From the NCBI GenBank assembly GCA_021787655.1, contig JAJYLM010000008.1, positions 1 to 25,671 on the forward strand: DNA of 25,671 nucleotides. Direction: 5' to 3'. This document shows, piece after piece, positions 1 through 8,276 of the stretch. The position numbers and the translations under genes were made by a program. The stretch is from a bacterium (GTDB taxonomy: Bacteria; JAMCPX01). How positions within the stretch are numbered: position 1 is the stretch's first letter; the number at the start of each line of letters is the position of its first letter. The notes beneath the pieces are model-generated. The model made no database searches, was not told the origin of the DNA, and saw only the letters and a program-made list of their open reading frames with translations.

Positions 1-1533
1 TATTGCACTGGTATAGCCGGATGGCGTAAGCCCGCCGAGTACATACACATAACCGTTATACCGGAACGCGGCTGCACCGGTCGTTTTGTAAATAAGCGGT
101 GATGTTATGTTCCATGTGTTGAGCATACCGAACCTGTCCGGAATATTCACTTCTACACTGTCGAGTGTATGACCACCTATGCCATCATCGCCCCCGATAG
201 TGTATATGAACCTATTGCCTATGTTATCATTGCCAGTTACGGCAGCGTTGCCTTGCCTTCCGATGATAAGCGACTGGGATGAGGTCAAAAACCCGCCGAG
301 GTTGTTTGCAGGGTTGGTTACGACAAAGCTTGAGAAATCATAATAGGTATTATCGGATGTATTGGTAACCCTGATAAGATAAACACCGGTGGAGAGTACC
401 CCCGTCGTGCAATCAATAACGGAAGAATTTTGCGAGCTTATGCTGCACGGCAATGCATTCCCCGAACTATCTATGGTTGTTACCGTTGCATTGGAAGCAA
501 AGTAATTTCCGGTAATCGTTATTTGAGTCGCGGCATTAGACGAGCCTGAAGCAGGTGCAATACCCGTTATAACCGGTGGCGGGTTGGCAGAAACATAGAA
601 CCCGTGAGAATAAACCGACTGTTGCCCGTCCGGATTTTGCTCTATAACACCATACCATCCAATTGCCATACCTTGCGGCACGACAGCCTGAAGCTGTGAA
701 GATGATATAAAGGCAACGTAGGTCAGTTTAACGCTGGAGGTTGAACCGGCAGGCGCAAACAAAACCGTTGCAGGGAAGCTGAAGTTTGTACCGCTTATCG
801 TTATATTGGTATCGGCGTTTGTCCACCCGAACATCGGATAAATTGATGATATGGATGGCGAGATACACGCAGGGATCTGTGTTTCGGAAATAACCGTACT
901 TGCTTGTTGTGAGTCAGGGTTGGTTACAACAACCGTATACGTTCCTGTGCTGAGGCCCGAAACAACCGTAGCTGTTATAGACGTTCCGGAAACCGAGTTT
1001 ACCGTCGTCGTTATTACATTTCCCGTCGATGATATCAAGACAACACCGGGTATACCGAAAAAGTTCGATCCGCCAATGTTTACAACAACAGTCCCCGTTC
1101 TGCTACACACCGATGCACTGGTAATAGATGGGGGGGGATAACTGGAAACGATGTAAGCGTTTTTCAGTGTACCGCTCTTGCCGGTTGGGTTAACCACGGT
1201 AACGCTGTAGGTAACCCAGGTGCCTGCGGCTACCGGAATTCCTGACGGCACCGTTGCATCAATTACCGTATCAGATACTTTTGTTACGGTCAGATAGGTG
1301 ACCGGCGATGTACCGAGGTATACCTGAGGCAGCTTTATTGTAAGGTTACCGGAAAGGATATTTGCCGGAACAGCCTGAAAGCCCGTACCCGTTATGGTAA
1401 CTGGTATCGCACTCTGGTTGTAGCCCGCTTCCGGTGATACAGATACCGGTTGCGGTGCTGGTCCCGTTATTGTTTTTGAACAACCGTAAGATACAGAAAC
1501 CATGAATAAAAATATTGATATAAGCTTTTTCAT
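1..1533 (-). CDS. IPT/TIG-Kelch lipoprotein, C-terminus cut by the window edge
   Basis: Open on the minus strand from the ATG at 1531-1533 to the left edge: 511 codons and no stop, so the C-terminus is missing. The N-terminus is a lipoprotein signal: short basic start, hydrophobic core and a YGC lipobox with Cys18. Four immunoglobulin-like IPT/TIG-type domains follow at about residues 31-125, 130-220, 228-316 and 318-407. The second pair is the clearest, with an FGWTNADTNITI-type start. Kelch-like blades then begin (RFIYTIGGD at 441, GYVYVLGGL at 494). Residues 228-511 align without gaps to residues 38-321 of the 899-residue protein at 2376-5075, 76% identical by hand count; the first two domains have no counterpart there. 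The ribosome site TAGGAGG contains the stop codon of the gene before it, so the two are translationally coupled. Base composition is lower in GC than the paralogue. A cell-surface binding or adhesion role is inferred only from the domains. Confidence 0.85.
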   Translation of the reverse strand, partial: MKKLISIFLFMVSVSYGCSKTITGPAPQPVSVSPEAGYNQSAIPVTITGTGFQAVPANILSGNLTIKLPQVYLGTSPVTYLTVTKVSDTVIDATVPSGIPVAAGTWVTYSVTVVNPTGKSGTLKNAYIVSSYPPPSITSASVCSRTGTVVVNIGGSNFFGIPGVVLISSTGNVITTTVNSVSGTSITATVVSGLSTGTYTVVVTNPDSQQASTVISETQIPACISPSISSIYPMFGWTNADTNITISGTNFSFPATVLFAPAGSTSSVKLTYVAFISSSQLQAVVPQGMAIGWYGVIEQNPDGQQSVYSHGFYVSANPPPVITGIAPASGSSNAATQITITGNYFASNATVTTIDSSGNALPCSISSQNSSVIDCTTGVLSTGVYLIRVTNTSDNTYYDFSSFVVTNPANNLGGFLTSSQSLIIGRQGNAAVTGNDNIGNRFIYTIGGDDGIGGHTLDSVEVNIPDRFGMLNTWNITSPLIYKTTGAAAFRYNGYVYVLGGLTPSGYTSAI

Positions 1534-1542
1534 ATTGCCCTC

Positions 1543-2193
1543 CTAAAAAAATATAGTGTATCCGATTAGAAACAGCATGCCCCCGATATTTGCGGAGCCC
1601 GTTGTAAGGTAGCTTGCCGATGATGATATGAAATTGAATTCTGCAAATAGTGCACCCGGACCGAGCCTATTGACCCTAATACCCGGATAGATCGAAAAAG
1701 CAAAGGTGCCGCTCTGTTCGTTTACGGATGCAAAACCGGAAATGGATGTATCGACCTTTGAGACCATCATGCCCAGTCCAATGCCTCCATACACATCAAT
1801 CCGATCGTTCAATTTATACGTATAAGCGCCTTTCAACAGTATGGGCAGGGCATAGCCTGTCATATTATAGCTTATACTTCCAGTCTGCCGGGATGTTGTT
1901 GAACCAGACTTTGAAAGTGGATAATAATCAATACCAAGTCCAACGGACAGCACCGAATGCCGATAATGATAAATCGTTTCGCCGCCTTCTATACCAACAG
2001 AAAAGCCTGCTTTATAAGAAGAAAATGGCAAAAGCATTGCCCCTATCCCTGCATCGAAATAGGTGTTTTTGTTTTTTGTGACTTCCGATGATTGTGCTAC
2101 ATCTCTCATTGAATACTCTTTTGCCCAGGCACTTGTTGAAAGTAGCAGTGTCGTCAGAAACAAGCACCCAATAAACGCAACGGATTTGTGCAT
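1543..2193 (-). CDS. outer-membrane beta-barrel-like protein (216 aa)
   Basis: The protein has a classical Sec signal peptide with an AWA-K cleavage site near residue 25. It is then rich in glycine, serine and aromatic residues in alternating patterns, and it ends in the hydrophobic-aromatic strand FLIGYTIFF. A terminal Phe is the usual BAM recognition end of outer-membrane barrels. Size and pattern fit an eight-stranded porin-family or OmpA-like barrel, but I do not recognise a named family. The start is supported by AAGGAGGG seven to eight bases upstream. Its TAG stop lies inside the ribosome site of the downstream IPT lipoprotein, so the two are one transcription and translation unit. Like that gene it is AT-richer than the rest of the window, about 42% GC in the line I counted near 2000. 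A barrel or export partner role for the lipoprotein is inference from the pairing. Confidence 0.75.
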   Translation of the reverse strand: MHKSVAFIGCLFLTTLLLSTSAWAKEYSMRDVAQSSEVTKNKNTYFDAGIGAMLLPFSSYKAGFSVGIEGGETIYHYRHSVLSVGLGIDYYPLSKSGSTTSRQTGSISYNMTGYALPILLKGAYTYKLNDRIDVYGGIGLGMMVSKVDTSISGFASVNEQSGTFAFSIYPGIRVNRLGPGALFAEFNFISSSASYLTTGSANIGGMLFLIGYTIFF

Positions 2194-2301
2194 ATAACCC
2201 TCCTTTATAATAGATATTATTCTGTTAGACTGGGTTATTTTAAAATGGTAACAAAAGCCAATGCAGTATACTCGTCACGGACAAACCGGGGTTTCCATTA
2301 A

Positions 2302-2337
2302 CACTTAAAAAAGTGCGGGCGGGGTGAACCCCGCCCG
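2302..2337 (-). terminator. Rho-independent terminator of the 899-aa lipoprotein gene
   Basis: A perfect 9-bp GC stem (CGGGCGGGG against CCCCGCCCG) with a TGAA loop lies at 2316-2337. Read leftward it is followed by CACTTTTTT, a proper U-tract. It sits about 40 bases past the stop of the minus-strand gene at 2376, separating it from the lower-GC pair further left. The rest of the 2194-2375 gap shows nothing else firm. Confidence 0.85.
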
Positions 2338-2375
2338 AGTTACAAGGATCTTTAAGCTGTCCTCAGCTGTGGTGC

Positions 2376-5075
2376 TTAGTAGATAACCTGCTCCACCGTA
2401 TTCAGTACGGTATCGCTCGATAGGGTCGCAGGCGAACCGTTTGACGTTCCGCCGATGAAGTAGAAGTAAGGCCCGAGCAGTACCCCGCCACCAAGATACC
2501 GTGGATTGGAAAGTCCAGCACCGTTGGCGTTTGTCGCCATCTTATACGGCGTCGGCGTTACTTCAAAATCCTGCACTGCCTGAGTCACATGGGTCGAGTA
2601 ACCGCCAAATATGTACATATAGTTGTTCGAATCCTGCAGGAAAAATGCCCCGGTGATCGTGTATGTCTGGGGGGTCGTGTTGGTATTCTTCTGGACGTCT
2701 GTAAACGGCTCCAGGCTGCCGTCGCCCTGGATGCGGGAAACTTCGATGGTATTCTGGACACCTGCATTGTAACCGCCTGCGACATAGAGGTAGCCGGAGC
2801 TGTCCGTTACTGCAAGCGGCAGGTTGGACTTGTCCGAAGAAAGTACTCCGGGCTGGAACCGAGGGGCGAGAAGAGCCGACGTGGTGGCAACAGGACCGAT
2901 CCCTCCTCCCATTGGTCTGCTCCCTGGAACCGGTGACAAAGAACCGTCATCCGCAAAGACCGGGGCTGCCGTGTTTGCGATGTACCGAAGTCCTGAACCG
3001 GTGTCTCTGTACACATTGTACGACGAAGCACCCGGCACTGACTGCCATGCAAGCTGTATACCGCCGGTCGATACGGACGTCACGAGTGTTCCCGCATTCG
3101 GCAGTTCACCGTCCGGCGTCAGGGCTGTAACAGCATAGGTATACGTCGATGCAGCGAGGCTCCCGGATGCGGGACTTGCCGACGTTATCGGCGAGGCCGT
3201 CAGCTGCATTACGTCAACGGTACTGAGCCCTGTAGAGCCGTCCGAAGTTCCGCCAACGGCATACCCGTATACAGTACCGGTCTGCGTATGACCGACTGCT
3301 GCGCCGAGGTAGCCGCGTGCAGCGGACAGGGTTACGGAAACGTTTCTGAACGGTCCAAGGCTGCCGTAGGGTAAGGGCAGGATATAACCACCGGACAGGG
3401 TGGTCGTCGTGACCGGAAGCACGCTGCCGTCATCCGTGATCGTCGTGTTCAAGACAACGGGCATCAGCAACGTCTCGCGGCCTGCACCAGGATACGGGCT
3501 TCTGTAAACCCTGTAGTACTCTGCTCCCGGAACGGCGCTGAAAGTAAGGGTCACCGTTGAGGTATTCGACGTGGTCGTAACGGACGTGGTATCCAGCGCT
3601 GCCGTTTCCCCGCGATCATTCACAGCGGAAACACTGTAGTCATAGGTACCCGGCGATACTGTTCCGCCCGTTGAGGATGGCACGGCATCTGTTATGACCG
3701 GGTCCTGCAGCGCTTCGGGAAAGCCCGAGGTTGCGTCCATAATACGGATAGGGGCATAATTTCCGTTATCGGTAAACCCCGTCGATGGTACGTTCCATGC
3801 TATCAGCACGGGTCTGAAACTGCCCGCGACATTTCTGTAAACGTTATATCCCGTCGCATTCACAAATGCCTGACTCACAGGGTTCCAGACCTTGACCGCC
3901 GGCCATGAGAGCTGGATCGAGCCTGTTGATGCCGTCGTGGTAAAAACCACCGGTGAAGGCAGGCTTTCTCCTATGTTGGTCGTTCCCGTGGGCAGGTTTG
4001 CAGAAACCGCATAAACCCACGTACCCGAAGGAAGAGAACCGCCGGCAAGAACAGTCAAGCCTTTGAACGTGATCACCGGCGCGCTGTCCGTGGTGAGAAT
4101 TTTGGCGCGCTCTATGGCTGCCGTATATCCTGACGTCGTAAGCCCGCCGAGTACGTACACATAACCGTTGAATTGAACTGCAGCAGCACCGGTGGTTTTG
4201 TAGATGAGGGGCGAGGTCAGCTGCCAGGGATCGAGATTGCCGAACATGTCCGGAAGATCGAATTCGACGCTGTCGAGGGTTTTACCTCCCGAACCGACAT
4301 CCCCGCCGACCGCATAGATGAACCGGTCGCCGATATCGTCATTCCCCGTAACTGCAGCAAGCCCCTGCCTGCCGATGATGAGGCTTTGCGATGATGTCGA
4401 AAATCCGCCGAGGTTGCTCGCAGGATTTGTGACGACGAAACTTGAAAAATCATAAAAGGTTCCATCCGAAGTGTTGGTAACACGAATAAGATAAACCCCT
4501 GTCGGAAGGACCTGCGTGGTACAGACGATCTGGGTTGAGCTTTGCGAGCTGATACTGCACGGCAGTGCAGAGCCCGTGCTGTCGAGGGTGGTCGCCGTAG
4601 CGTTTGATGCAAAGTAACTCCCGGTAATGGTTATCTGTGTCGCGGCATTTGATGAACCTGAAGCAGGCGCAATGCCCGTTATCACCGGCGGCGGATTTTG
4701 AGACACATAAAAAGACCTCTGCAAGGTACCTTTTCCGCCGTTTGGATTGATTGCAGTCACATCATACCACCCGACGGCCATGCCCTTTGGAACAACGGCC
4801 TGAAGCTGCGATGATGATACAAAGGCGACATAGGTCAGTGACACGCCGGCAGCAGAACCCGACGGCGAAAACGTCACAGCTGCAGACGGACTGAAGTTTG
4901 CGCCGGCGATTGTAATATTGGTGTCTGCATTCGTCCATCCGAACTGGGGTGCAATCGATGAAATCGAGGGAGAGGATGATGGAGACGGTTGAGCCTTATG
5001 CGATGAACCTGAACTGCCCGAGCACCCATACAGTGCAACAGCAGCCAGCAGCATGGTTACGAACAGCCTTTTCAT
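2376..5075 (-). CDS. IPT/TIG, FN3-like and Kelch repeat lipoprotein (899 aa)
   Basis: This is a complete large surface lipoprotein. A signal with a YGC lipobox (Cys18) is followed by a Ser/Pro/Gly-rich linker to about residue 37. Two IPT/TIG domains come next (38-124 and 129-217). After them Kelch-type blades (RFIYAVGGD 252, GYVYVLGGL 304, YGYAVGG 603, GYLYVAGGY 761, NYMYIFGGY 818, FYFIGG 871) are interleaved with three fibronectin-III-like modules at about 333-436, 459-550 and 629-712. Each module carries a G-x-Y/W-x-Y-x-V-S/T-A motif and an NVYR or RVYR strand. The likely fold is a beta-propeller with Ig-like insertions, anchored by lipid to a membrane. Start ATG has AAGGAGG upstream. It has its own terminator at 2302-2337 and faces a divergent barrel gene. 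Its first third is 76% identical to the gene at 1-1533. The function is unknown; binding a polymer or host surface is only a guess. Confidence 0.88.
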   Translation of the reverse strand: MKRLFVTMLLAAVALYGCSGSSGSSHKAQPSPSSSPSISSIAPQFGWTNADTNITIAGANFSPSAAVTFSPSGSAAGVSLTYVAFVSSSQLQAVVPKGMAVGWYDVTAINPNGGKGTLQRSFYVSQNPPPVITGIAPASGSSNAATQITITGSYFASNATATTLDSTGSALPCSISSQSSTQIVCTTQVLPTGVYLIRVTNTSDGTFYDFSSFVVTNPASNLGGFSTSSQSLIIGRQGLAAVTGNDDIGDRFIYAVGGDVGSGGKTLDSVEFDLPDMFGNLDPWQLTSPLIYKTTGAAAVQFNGYVYVLGGLTTSGYTAAIERAKILTTDSAPVITFKGLTVLAGGSLPSGTWVYAVSANLPTGTTNIGESLPSPVVFTTTASTGSIQLSWPAVKVWNPVSQAFVNATGYNVYRNVAGSFRPVLIAWNVPSTGFTDNGNYAPIRIMDATSGFPEALQDPVITDAVPSSTGGTVSPGTYDYSVSAVNDRGETAALDTTSVTTTSNTSTVTLTFSAVPGAEYYRVYRSPYPGAGRETLLMPVVLNTTITDDGSVLPVTTTTLSGGYILPLPYGSLGPFRNVSVTLSAARGYLGAAVGHTQTGTVYGYAVGGTSDGSTGLSTVDVMQLTASPITSASPASGSLAASTYTYAVTALTPDGELPNAGTLVTSVSTGGIQLAWQSVPGASSYNVYRDTGSGLRYIANTAAPVFADDGSLSPVPGSRPMGGGIGPVATTSALLAPRFQPGVLSSDKSNLPLAVTDSSGYLYVAGGYNAGVQNTIEVSRIQGDGSLEPFTDVQKNTNTTPQTYTITGAFFLQDSNNYMYIFGGYSTHVTQAVQDFEVTPTPYKMATNANGAGLSNPRYLGGGVLLGPYFYFIGGTSNGSPATLSSDTVLNTVEQVIY

Positions 5076-5169
5076 AAAAACCTCCTTCTACCAGTAGCGT
5101 AGTATTTCTTAGACGAACATCCCGATGGATCGTAACAGAGCCCCTTTGGAAATAATGGTGTTAAATTAC

Positions 5170-5197
5170 TTGCCAAGGTCCTGTGTTCTGATAGACT
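5170..5197 (+). promoter_or_regulatory. possible sigma70-type promoter for the 170-aa barrel gene
   Basis: TTGCCA and TAGACT are 16 bases apart, each matching four of six consensus bases, about 35 bases before the ATG at 5231. The 155-base gap 5076-5230 serves two divergent genes, so the leftward promoter for the 899-aa lipoprotein must lie here too, but I see no convincing pair for it. Confidence 0.3.
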
Positions 5198-5230
5198 TTT
5201 CCTGAAATTTAGTTCTGAAAAGGAGAGAAC

Positions 5231-5743
5231 ATGAAAACAAGGTTCGTATATTTCGTCACCGTACTGTGTCTGTTGATAGCGCCGAATGCAATGGCGAAGG
5301 ATCTGTCCGAGAGGATCGGGGCGGGGTTCAACTCGCAGATAGGGCTTTCAAACCGGCTCGATGCTGCCTCGGTACGCTACTGGATCAACAGAGACATGGG
5401 GGTGCAGGGCGATTTAGCTTTTCTCAATTTTGCCCCTTACCACGGCAGCAATCAGACGTCATTCGGCGTCGGTGGAAAATTTCTTTACAATGTTATTGAA
5501 GAAACCAATATGAACCTGTATGCAGGCGGGGGTGCTGATGTTTTCACGGAGCCGGCACCTGCGGGTACTGAAACGGGGTTCAGCTTCTGCGGTCTGAGCG
5601 GTATTGAATTCTTCTTTCAGGGACTGCCGAACCTCGGGTTTAACCTGGAACTCGATCTTGGCGTAAAATATCTCAATCAATACGGTACAGCGTTCGGCGT
5701 CGAAGCAGATTCCGTCAATGCGGGGTTCCACTATTATTTCTGA
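5231..5743 (+). CDS. small outer-membrane beta-barrel-like protein (170 aa)
   Basis: The protein has a Sec signal peptide with an AMA-K cleavage site near residue 23. It then shows repeated glycine/aromatic strands (GVGGKFLYNV, NLYAGGGADVF, GFNLELDLGVKYL) and ends FHYYF, the terminal-Phe signature of outer-membrane barrels. About 147 mature residues suit an eight-stranded barrel. AAGGAGAG precedes the ATG. It is divergent from the large IPT lipoprotein, and the other IPT lipoprotein is also next to a barrel-like gene, so pairing may be functional. I cannot assign a family beyond outer-membrane barrel-like; a role in lipoprotein display or small-molecule passage is unproven. Confidence 0.72.
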   Translation: MKTRFVYFVTVLCLLIAPNAMAKDLSERIGAGFNSQIGLSNRLDAASVRYWINRDMGVQGDLAFLNFAPYHGSNQTSFGVGGKFLYNVIEETNMNLYAGGGADVFTEPAPAGTETGFSFCGLSGIEFFFQGLPNLGFNLELDLGVKYLNQYGTAFGVEADSVNAGFHYYF

Positions 5744-5761
5744 TGTCGTCGCAGCACTGCA

Positions 5762-5793
5762 TGCAGGGGCCGGGTCCGCAGCCGGCCCCTGCA
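5762..5793 (+). terminator. strong hairpin after the 170-aa barrel gene
   Basis: A perfect 12-bp GC-rich stem (TGCAGGGGCCGG with CCGGCCCCTGCA) and an 8-base loop lie 18 bases after the stop codon. No T-run follows on either strand, so this is a terminator-like or mRNA-end-stabilising hairpin rather than a textbook intrinsic terminator. Confidence 0.5.
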
Positions 5794-5819
5794 GACCGGC
5801 AGATCTTCGTTGAGATCCG

Positions 5820-5846
5820 TTGCAATTTTTACAAAACCAGTATAAG
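5820..5846 (+). promoter_or_regulatory. possible promoter for the decaheme lipoprotein
   Basis: TTGCAA and TATAAG (five of six to the -10 consensus) lie just upstream of the cytochrome gene. The spacing is only 15 bases, short for a housekeeping promoter. A good ribosome site (GGAGG) follows before the ATG at 5870. Confidence 0.3.
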
Positions 5847-5869
5847 TATCTTCGTCAGACGGAGGTAGT

Positions 5870-7090
5870 ATGAAAAAAATATTTTTATTTGTTGCCCTTG
5901 CATTCATATTTACGGGCTGCGGACAGAGCCACCTCAGCACCACGGACACGTGCAGGTCATGTCATACCAATACTCAGGCTTTGAAGGCTTCGGATCCATC
6001 CATCAATACTGCCGATTTTCTCGTTACCCAGGGCTTTTTCGATTCTCCGCACGGTCTCCTGCAATGTGTCGACTGTCATAAGGGCGACCCTGCGGCAGGA
6101 TCCATGCAGCAGGCACATGACGGCATGGTGGTCGACCCTTCACTGAACCCCCAGACGGTATGCGCCAACTGCCATGCCGGTATTGTCCAGAGCTATACAA
6201 CCAGCCTCCACTATACCCTAGCGGGAGAGCAGGCCTACCTGCACCAGGTCTCGTGCCCGTACAACAACAACCTGGACACCCCGGACAAGACAGACTGCCA
6301 GAGATGCCATGCGTCGTGCGGAAACTGCCACGTTGCAAAACCTCTGACCGGCGGGCTTATCTCAGGCCACACCTTCATGCCCGTACCTCCGATGCAGCAG
6401 ACGTGCGCCCAGTGCCACAAAGATCAGGCGAATGAGTTTCTGGGGTTAACGGGTCAGGCCCCGGACCTTCATTCTTTGCCCGTCAAGGGATATCCTAACG
6501 GTATGCAGTGCATCGATTGTCATGGAAACGGCATCCACGGGGACGGCATCACCTCTACGACTATGTGGGACGTACAGGAGATGCCCCAGTGCGGCATGTG
6601 CCATACGGACGTTACCACTGGAACGTCCGGTATTGCAGACCACAATATTGCGCAGATGAAAACGTTGTACTGTACGGTGTGTCATGCACAGCCCTATGAG
6701 AATACGTACGACTACACGAGTGCATTTTCCGGTGATACCTACATCGGTGCTGCAGGAATGACGGTCACGGACTTCAGAATCGGGTATAACATCCTGCCGC
6801 AGCTTCCCTATGTATACACGACCGTACGTCATTATCCGATCACCAGGGATACGTTCGATTATTTCGGCTTTGATCTTCTCAACGGTTTTGATTCCGTGCC
6901 GACATGGCAAACGACATCGCCGCACAACATTCAGCTGATCACTCCGCAGAACGGCGGCGGTCAGGCATCGTCATGCACAAACTGTCATGGCAACACCAGC
7001 CTGTTCCTGACCAGGGACATGCTGAGCCCCTCCGATTCTGCTGCCAATTTGAGTGTGGCCATAACACAGCCGCCTCCGCCGTTGAAGTAA
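5870..7090 (+). CDS. decaheme c-type cytochrome lipoprotein (406 aa)
   Basis: The N-terminus is a lipoprotein signal with an FTGC lipobox (Cys17). I count ten CxxCH heme-attachment sites: CRSCH, CVDCH, CANCH, CQRCH, CGNCH, CAQCH, CIDCH, CGMCH, CTVCH and CTNCH. The fourth and fifth are separated by only two residues. Each CxxCH would hold a covalent heme c after export and maturation in the periplasm. Many extra histidines can serve as distal ligands. The last ~100 residues before the final heme are heme-free and aromatic-rich. The likely role is multistep electron transfer at the periplasmic or outer-membrane face, for example to an extracellular acceptor or a terminal reductase. At 406 residues it is smaller than MtrC/OmcA-type outer-surface decahemes, and no MtrB-type large barrel is in the window. 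GGAGG precedes the ATG. The gene appears monocistronic, with hairpins on both sides. Confidence 0.93.
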   Translation: MKKIFLFVALAFIFTGCGQSHLSTTDTCRSCHTNTQALKASDPSINTADFLVTQGFFDSPHGLLQCVDCHKGDPAAGSMQQAHDGMVVDPSLNPQTVCANCHAGIVQSYTTSLHYTLAGEQAYLHQVSCPYNNNLDTPDKTDCQRCHASCGNCHVAKPLTGGLISGHTFMPVPPMQQTCAQCHKDQANEFLGLTGQAPDLHSLPVKGYPNGMQCIDCHGNGIHGDGITSTTMWDVQEMPQCGMCHTDVTTGTSGIADHNIAQMKTLYCTVCHAQPYENTYDYTSAFSGDTYIGAAGMTVTDFRIGYNILPQLPYVYTTVRHYPITRDTFDYFGFDLLNGFDSVPTWQTTSPHNIQLITPQNGGGQASSCTNCHGNTSLFLTRDMLSPSDSAANLSVAITQPPPPLK

Positions 7091-7108
7091 GAGGCGTACG
7101 ATCTCCTT

Positions 7109-7140
7109 CTTCCCGTCTGCGGGGCAGACAACGCGGGAAG
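7109..7140 (+). terminator. branched hairpin after the cytochrome gene
   Basis: CTTCCC (7109-7114) pairs with GGGAAG (7135-7140), and an inner GTCTGC (7115-7120) pairs with GCAGAC (7124-7129). It begins 18 bases after the cytochrome stop. There is no U-tract, so termination strength is uncertain. Confidence 0.4.
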
Positions 7141-7160
7141 TTCGGGGGGCGATTCAGGAG

Positions 7161-7189
7161 TCCCGCCAACGGCAACGTCAACGGCGGGA
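7161..7189. repeat. inverted repeat enclosing CAACG repeats
   Basis: TCCCGCC and GGCGGGA form a 7-bp stem around a loop in which CAACG occurs three times at six-base steps. It lies between the cytochrome and dGTPase-like genes, after the branched hairpin. It may add to transcript separation or be a small dispersed palindrome; only one copy is seen here. Confidence 0.45.
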
Positions 7190-7235
7190 TAAATCGTTCA
7201 GCCTGGTCAATGAATAAAGAAGGATACACAGATCC

Positions 7236-8276
7236 ATGCTAATCCGGGAAATGTTAGAACAGCAGGAGCAGCAGGTCCTGCACCCAAGGGCCATGCTGAG
7301 CGTCCACTCAAAGGGAAGAACCGTGCCAGAGCCTGCGTGTGATGTGCGCCCCATATTCCAGCATGACCGGGACAGGATCCTTCACAGCAAGTCTTTCAGA
7401 AGGCTGATGTACAAGACACAGGTACTGCTTCTGCCCACGGGGGATCACTACAGGACAAGACTCACCCACACCCTGGAAGTAACGCAGATCGCCCGGACGA
7501 TTGCACGTTCGCTGATGCTCAATGAATCATTGACCGAGGCAATAGCCCTGGGGCACGACCTGGGACACACGCCGTTCGGTCATGCCGGCGAGTCCGTCCT
7601 GAACAGGCTCAATCCCGGGGGGTTCAGGCACTACCAGCAGAGTGTGCGCGTCGTCGAACTCCTCGAGCGTGACGGCAGGGGGCTGAACCTTTCGTTCGAG
7701 GTCAGGGACGGCATCGCAAAACATTCCAAGGGCAAGGGACCCATCATAACAACATCGCCGGATGTCACCGCTGTCACGCTCGAAGGCAGGATCGTGAGAC
7801 TTGCGGATATCATTGCCTATATCAATCACGACATCGACGACGCCATCCGCGCCGGCGTCATCAAAGATGCCGACCTACCGGCAAAAGCCGTTGCAATCCT
7901 CGGAAACACCTATTCAAAACGGATCGACACCATGATCAAGGGGGTCATCCTGAAAACACAGGAACTTGATTATCAGACCATCGGCATAACCGATGACGTA
8001 CTGTTTGCCCTCAACACCATGAGGGATTTTCTGTTCGAAGCCGTGTACGAGAGCGCTGCTGTCCATGGTGACCTGATGAAGTGCGAAAAGATCCTCAACG
8101 AACTCTTCAATCATTACAAAACCAATCCCGGCCTGTTTGAAAAAGAAGCCGTTTTCAACATGGTACAGGACACCCTGGAACGGCGGATTACCGATTTTAT
8201 AGCGGGCATGACGGACCGGTATGCACTCGGCAGGTTTAACGACATCTTCATGCCCAGGCCCTGGGATATCGTCTGA
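7236..8276 (+). CDS. dgt: dGTPase-like HD-domain triphosphohydrolase
   Basis: This is a deoxyguanosinetriphosphate triphosphohydrolase-like protein. The N-terminal segment FQHDRDRILHSKSFRRL is highly typical of the family. The HD-superfamily metal site is complete: His78 (THTLEV), His107-Asp108 (GHDLGHTPFGHAGE) and Asp191 (RLADIIAYINHD). The family hydrolyses dGTP or other dNTPs to the deoxynucleoside and inorganic tripolyphosphate, in the cytoplasm, tuning dNTP pools. 346 residues is the usual length of the short dGTPase subgroup. The start has GAAGGA about ten bases upstream, and homologues begin at a similar position. The gene stands alone between the cytochrome and the kinase. NrdR, which controls dNTP synthesis, is about 9 kb downstream, but nothing shows a direct link. 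Substrate preference cannot be read from the sequence. Confidence 0.92.
   Translation: MLIREMLEQQEQQVLHPRAMLSVHSKGRTVPEPACDVRPIFQHDRDRILHSKSFRRLMYKTQVLLLPTGDHYRTRLTHTLEVTQIARTIARSLMLNESLTEAIALGHDLGHTPFGHAGESVLNRLNPGGFRHYQQSVRVVELLERDGRGLNLSFEVRDGIAKHSKGKGPIITTSPDVTAVTLEGRIVRLADIIAYINHDIDDAIRAGVIKDADLPAKAVAILGNTYSKRIDTMIKGVILKTQELDYQTIGITDDVLFALNTMRDFLFEAVYESAAVHGDLMKCEKILNELFNHYKTNPGLFEKEAVFNMVQDTLERRITDFIAGMTDRYALGRFNDIFMPRPWDIV

Noticed and set aside
851..1141. 96-codon plus-strand frame inside the left IPT lipoprotein
   Set aside because: The minus-strand frame is open to the window edge with clear IPT domains and a lipobox; the plus-strand frame is its mirror.
1..2193. Genomic island or mobile element based on lower GC
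   Set aside because: No integrase, transposase, tRNA or direct repeat is visible; only the composition shift is supported.
7161..7189. CRISPR-like or multi-copy repeat
   Set aside because: Only one short inverted repeat with three CAACG units is present; there are no spaced direct repeats anywhere in the window.
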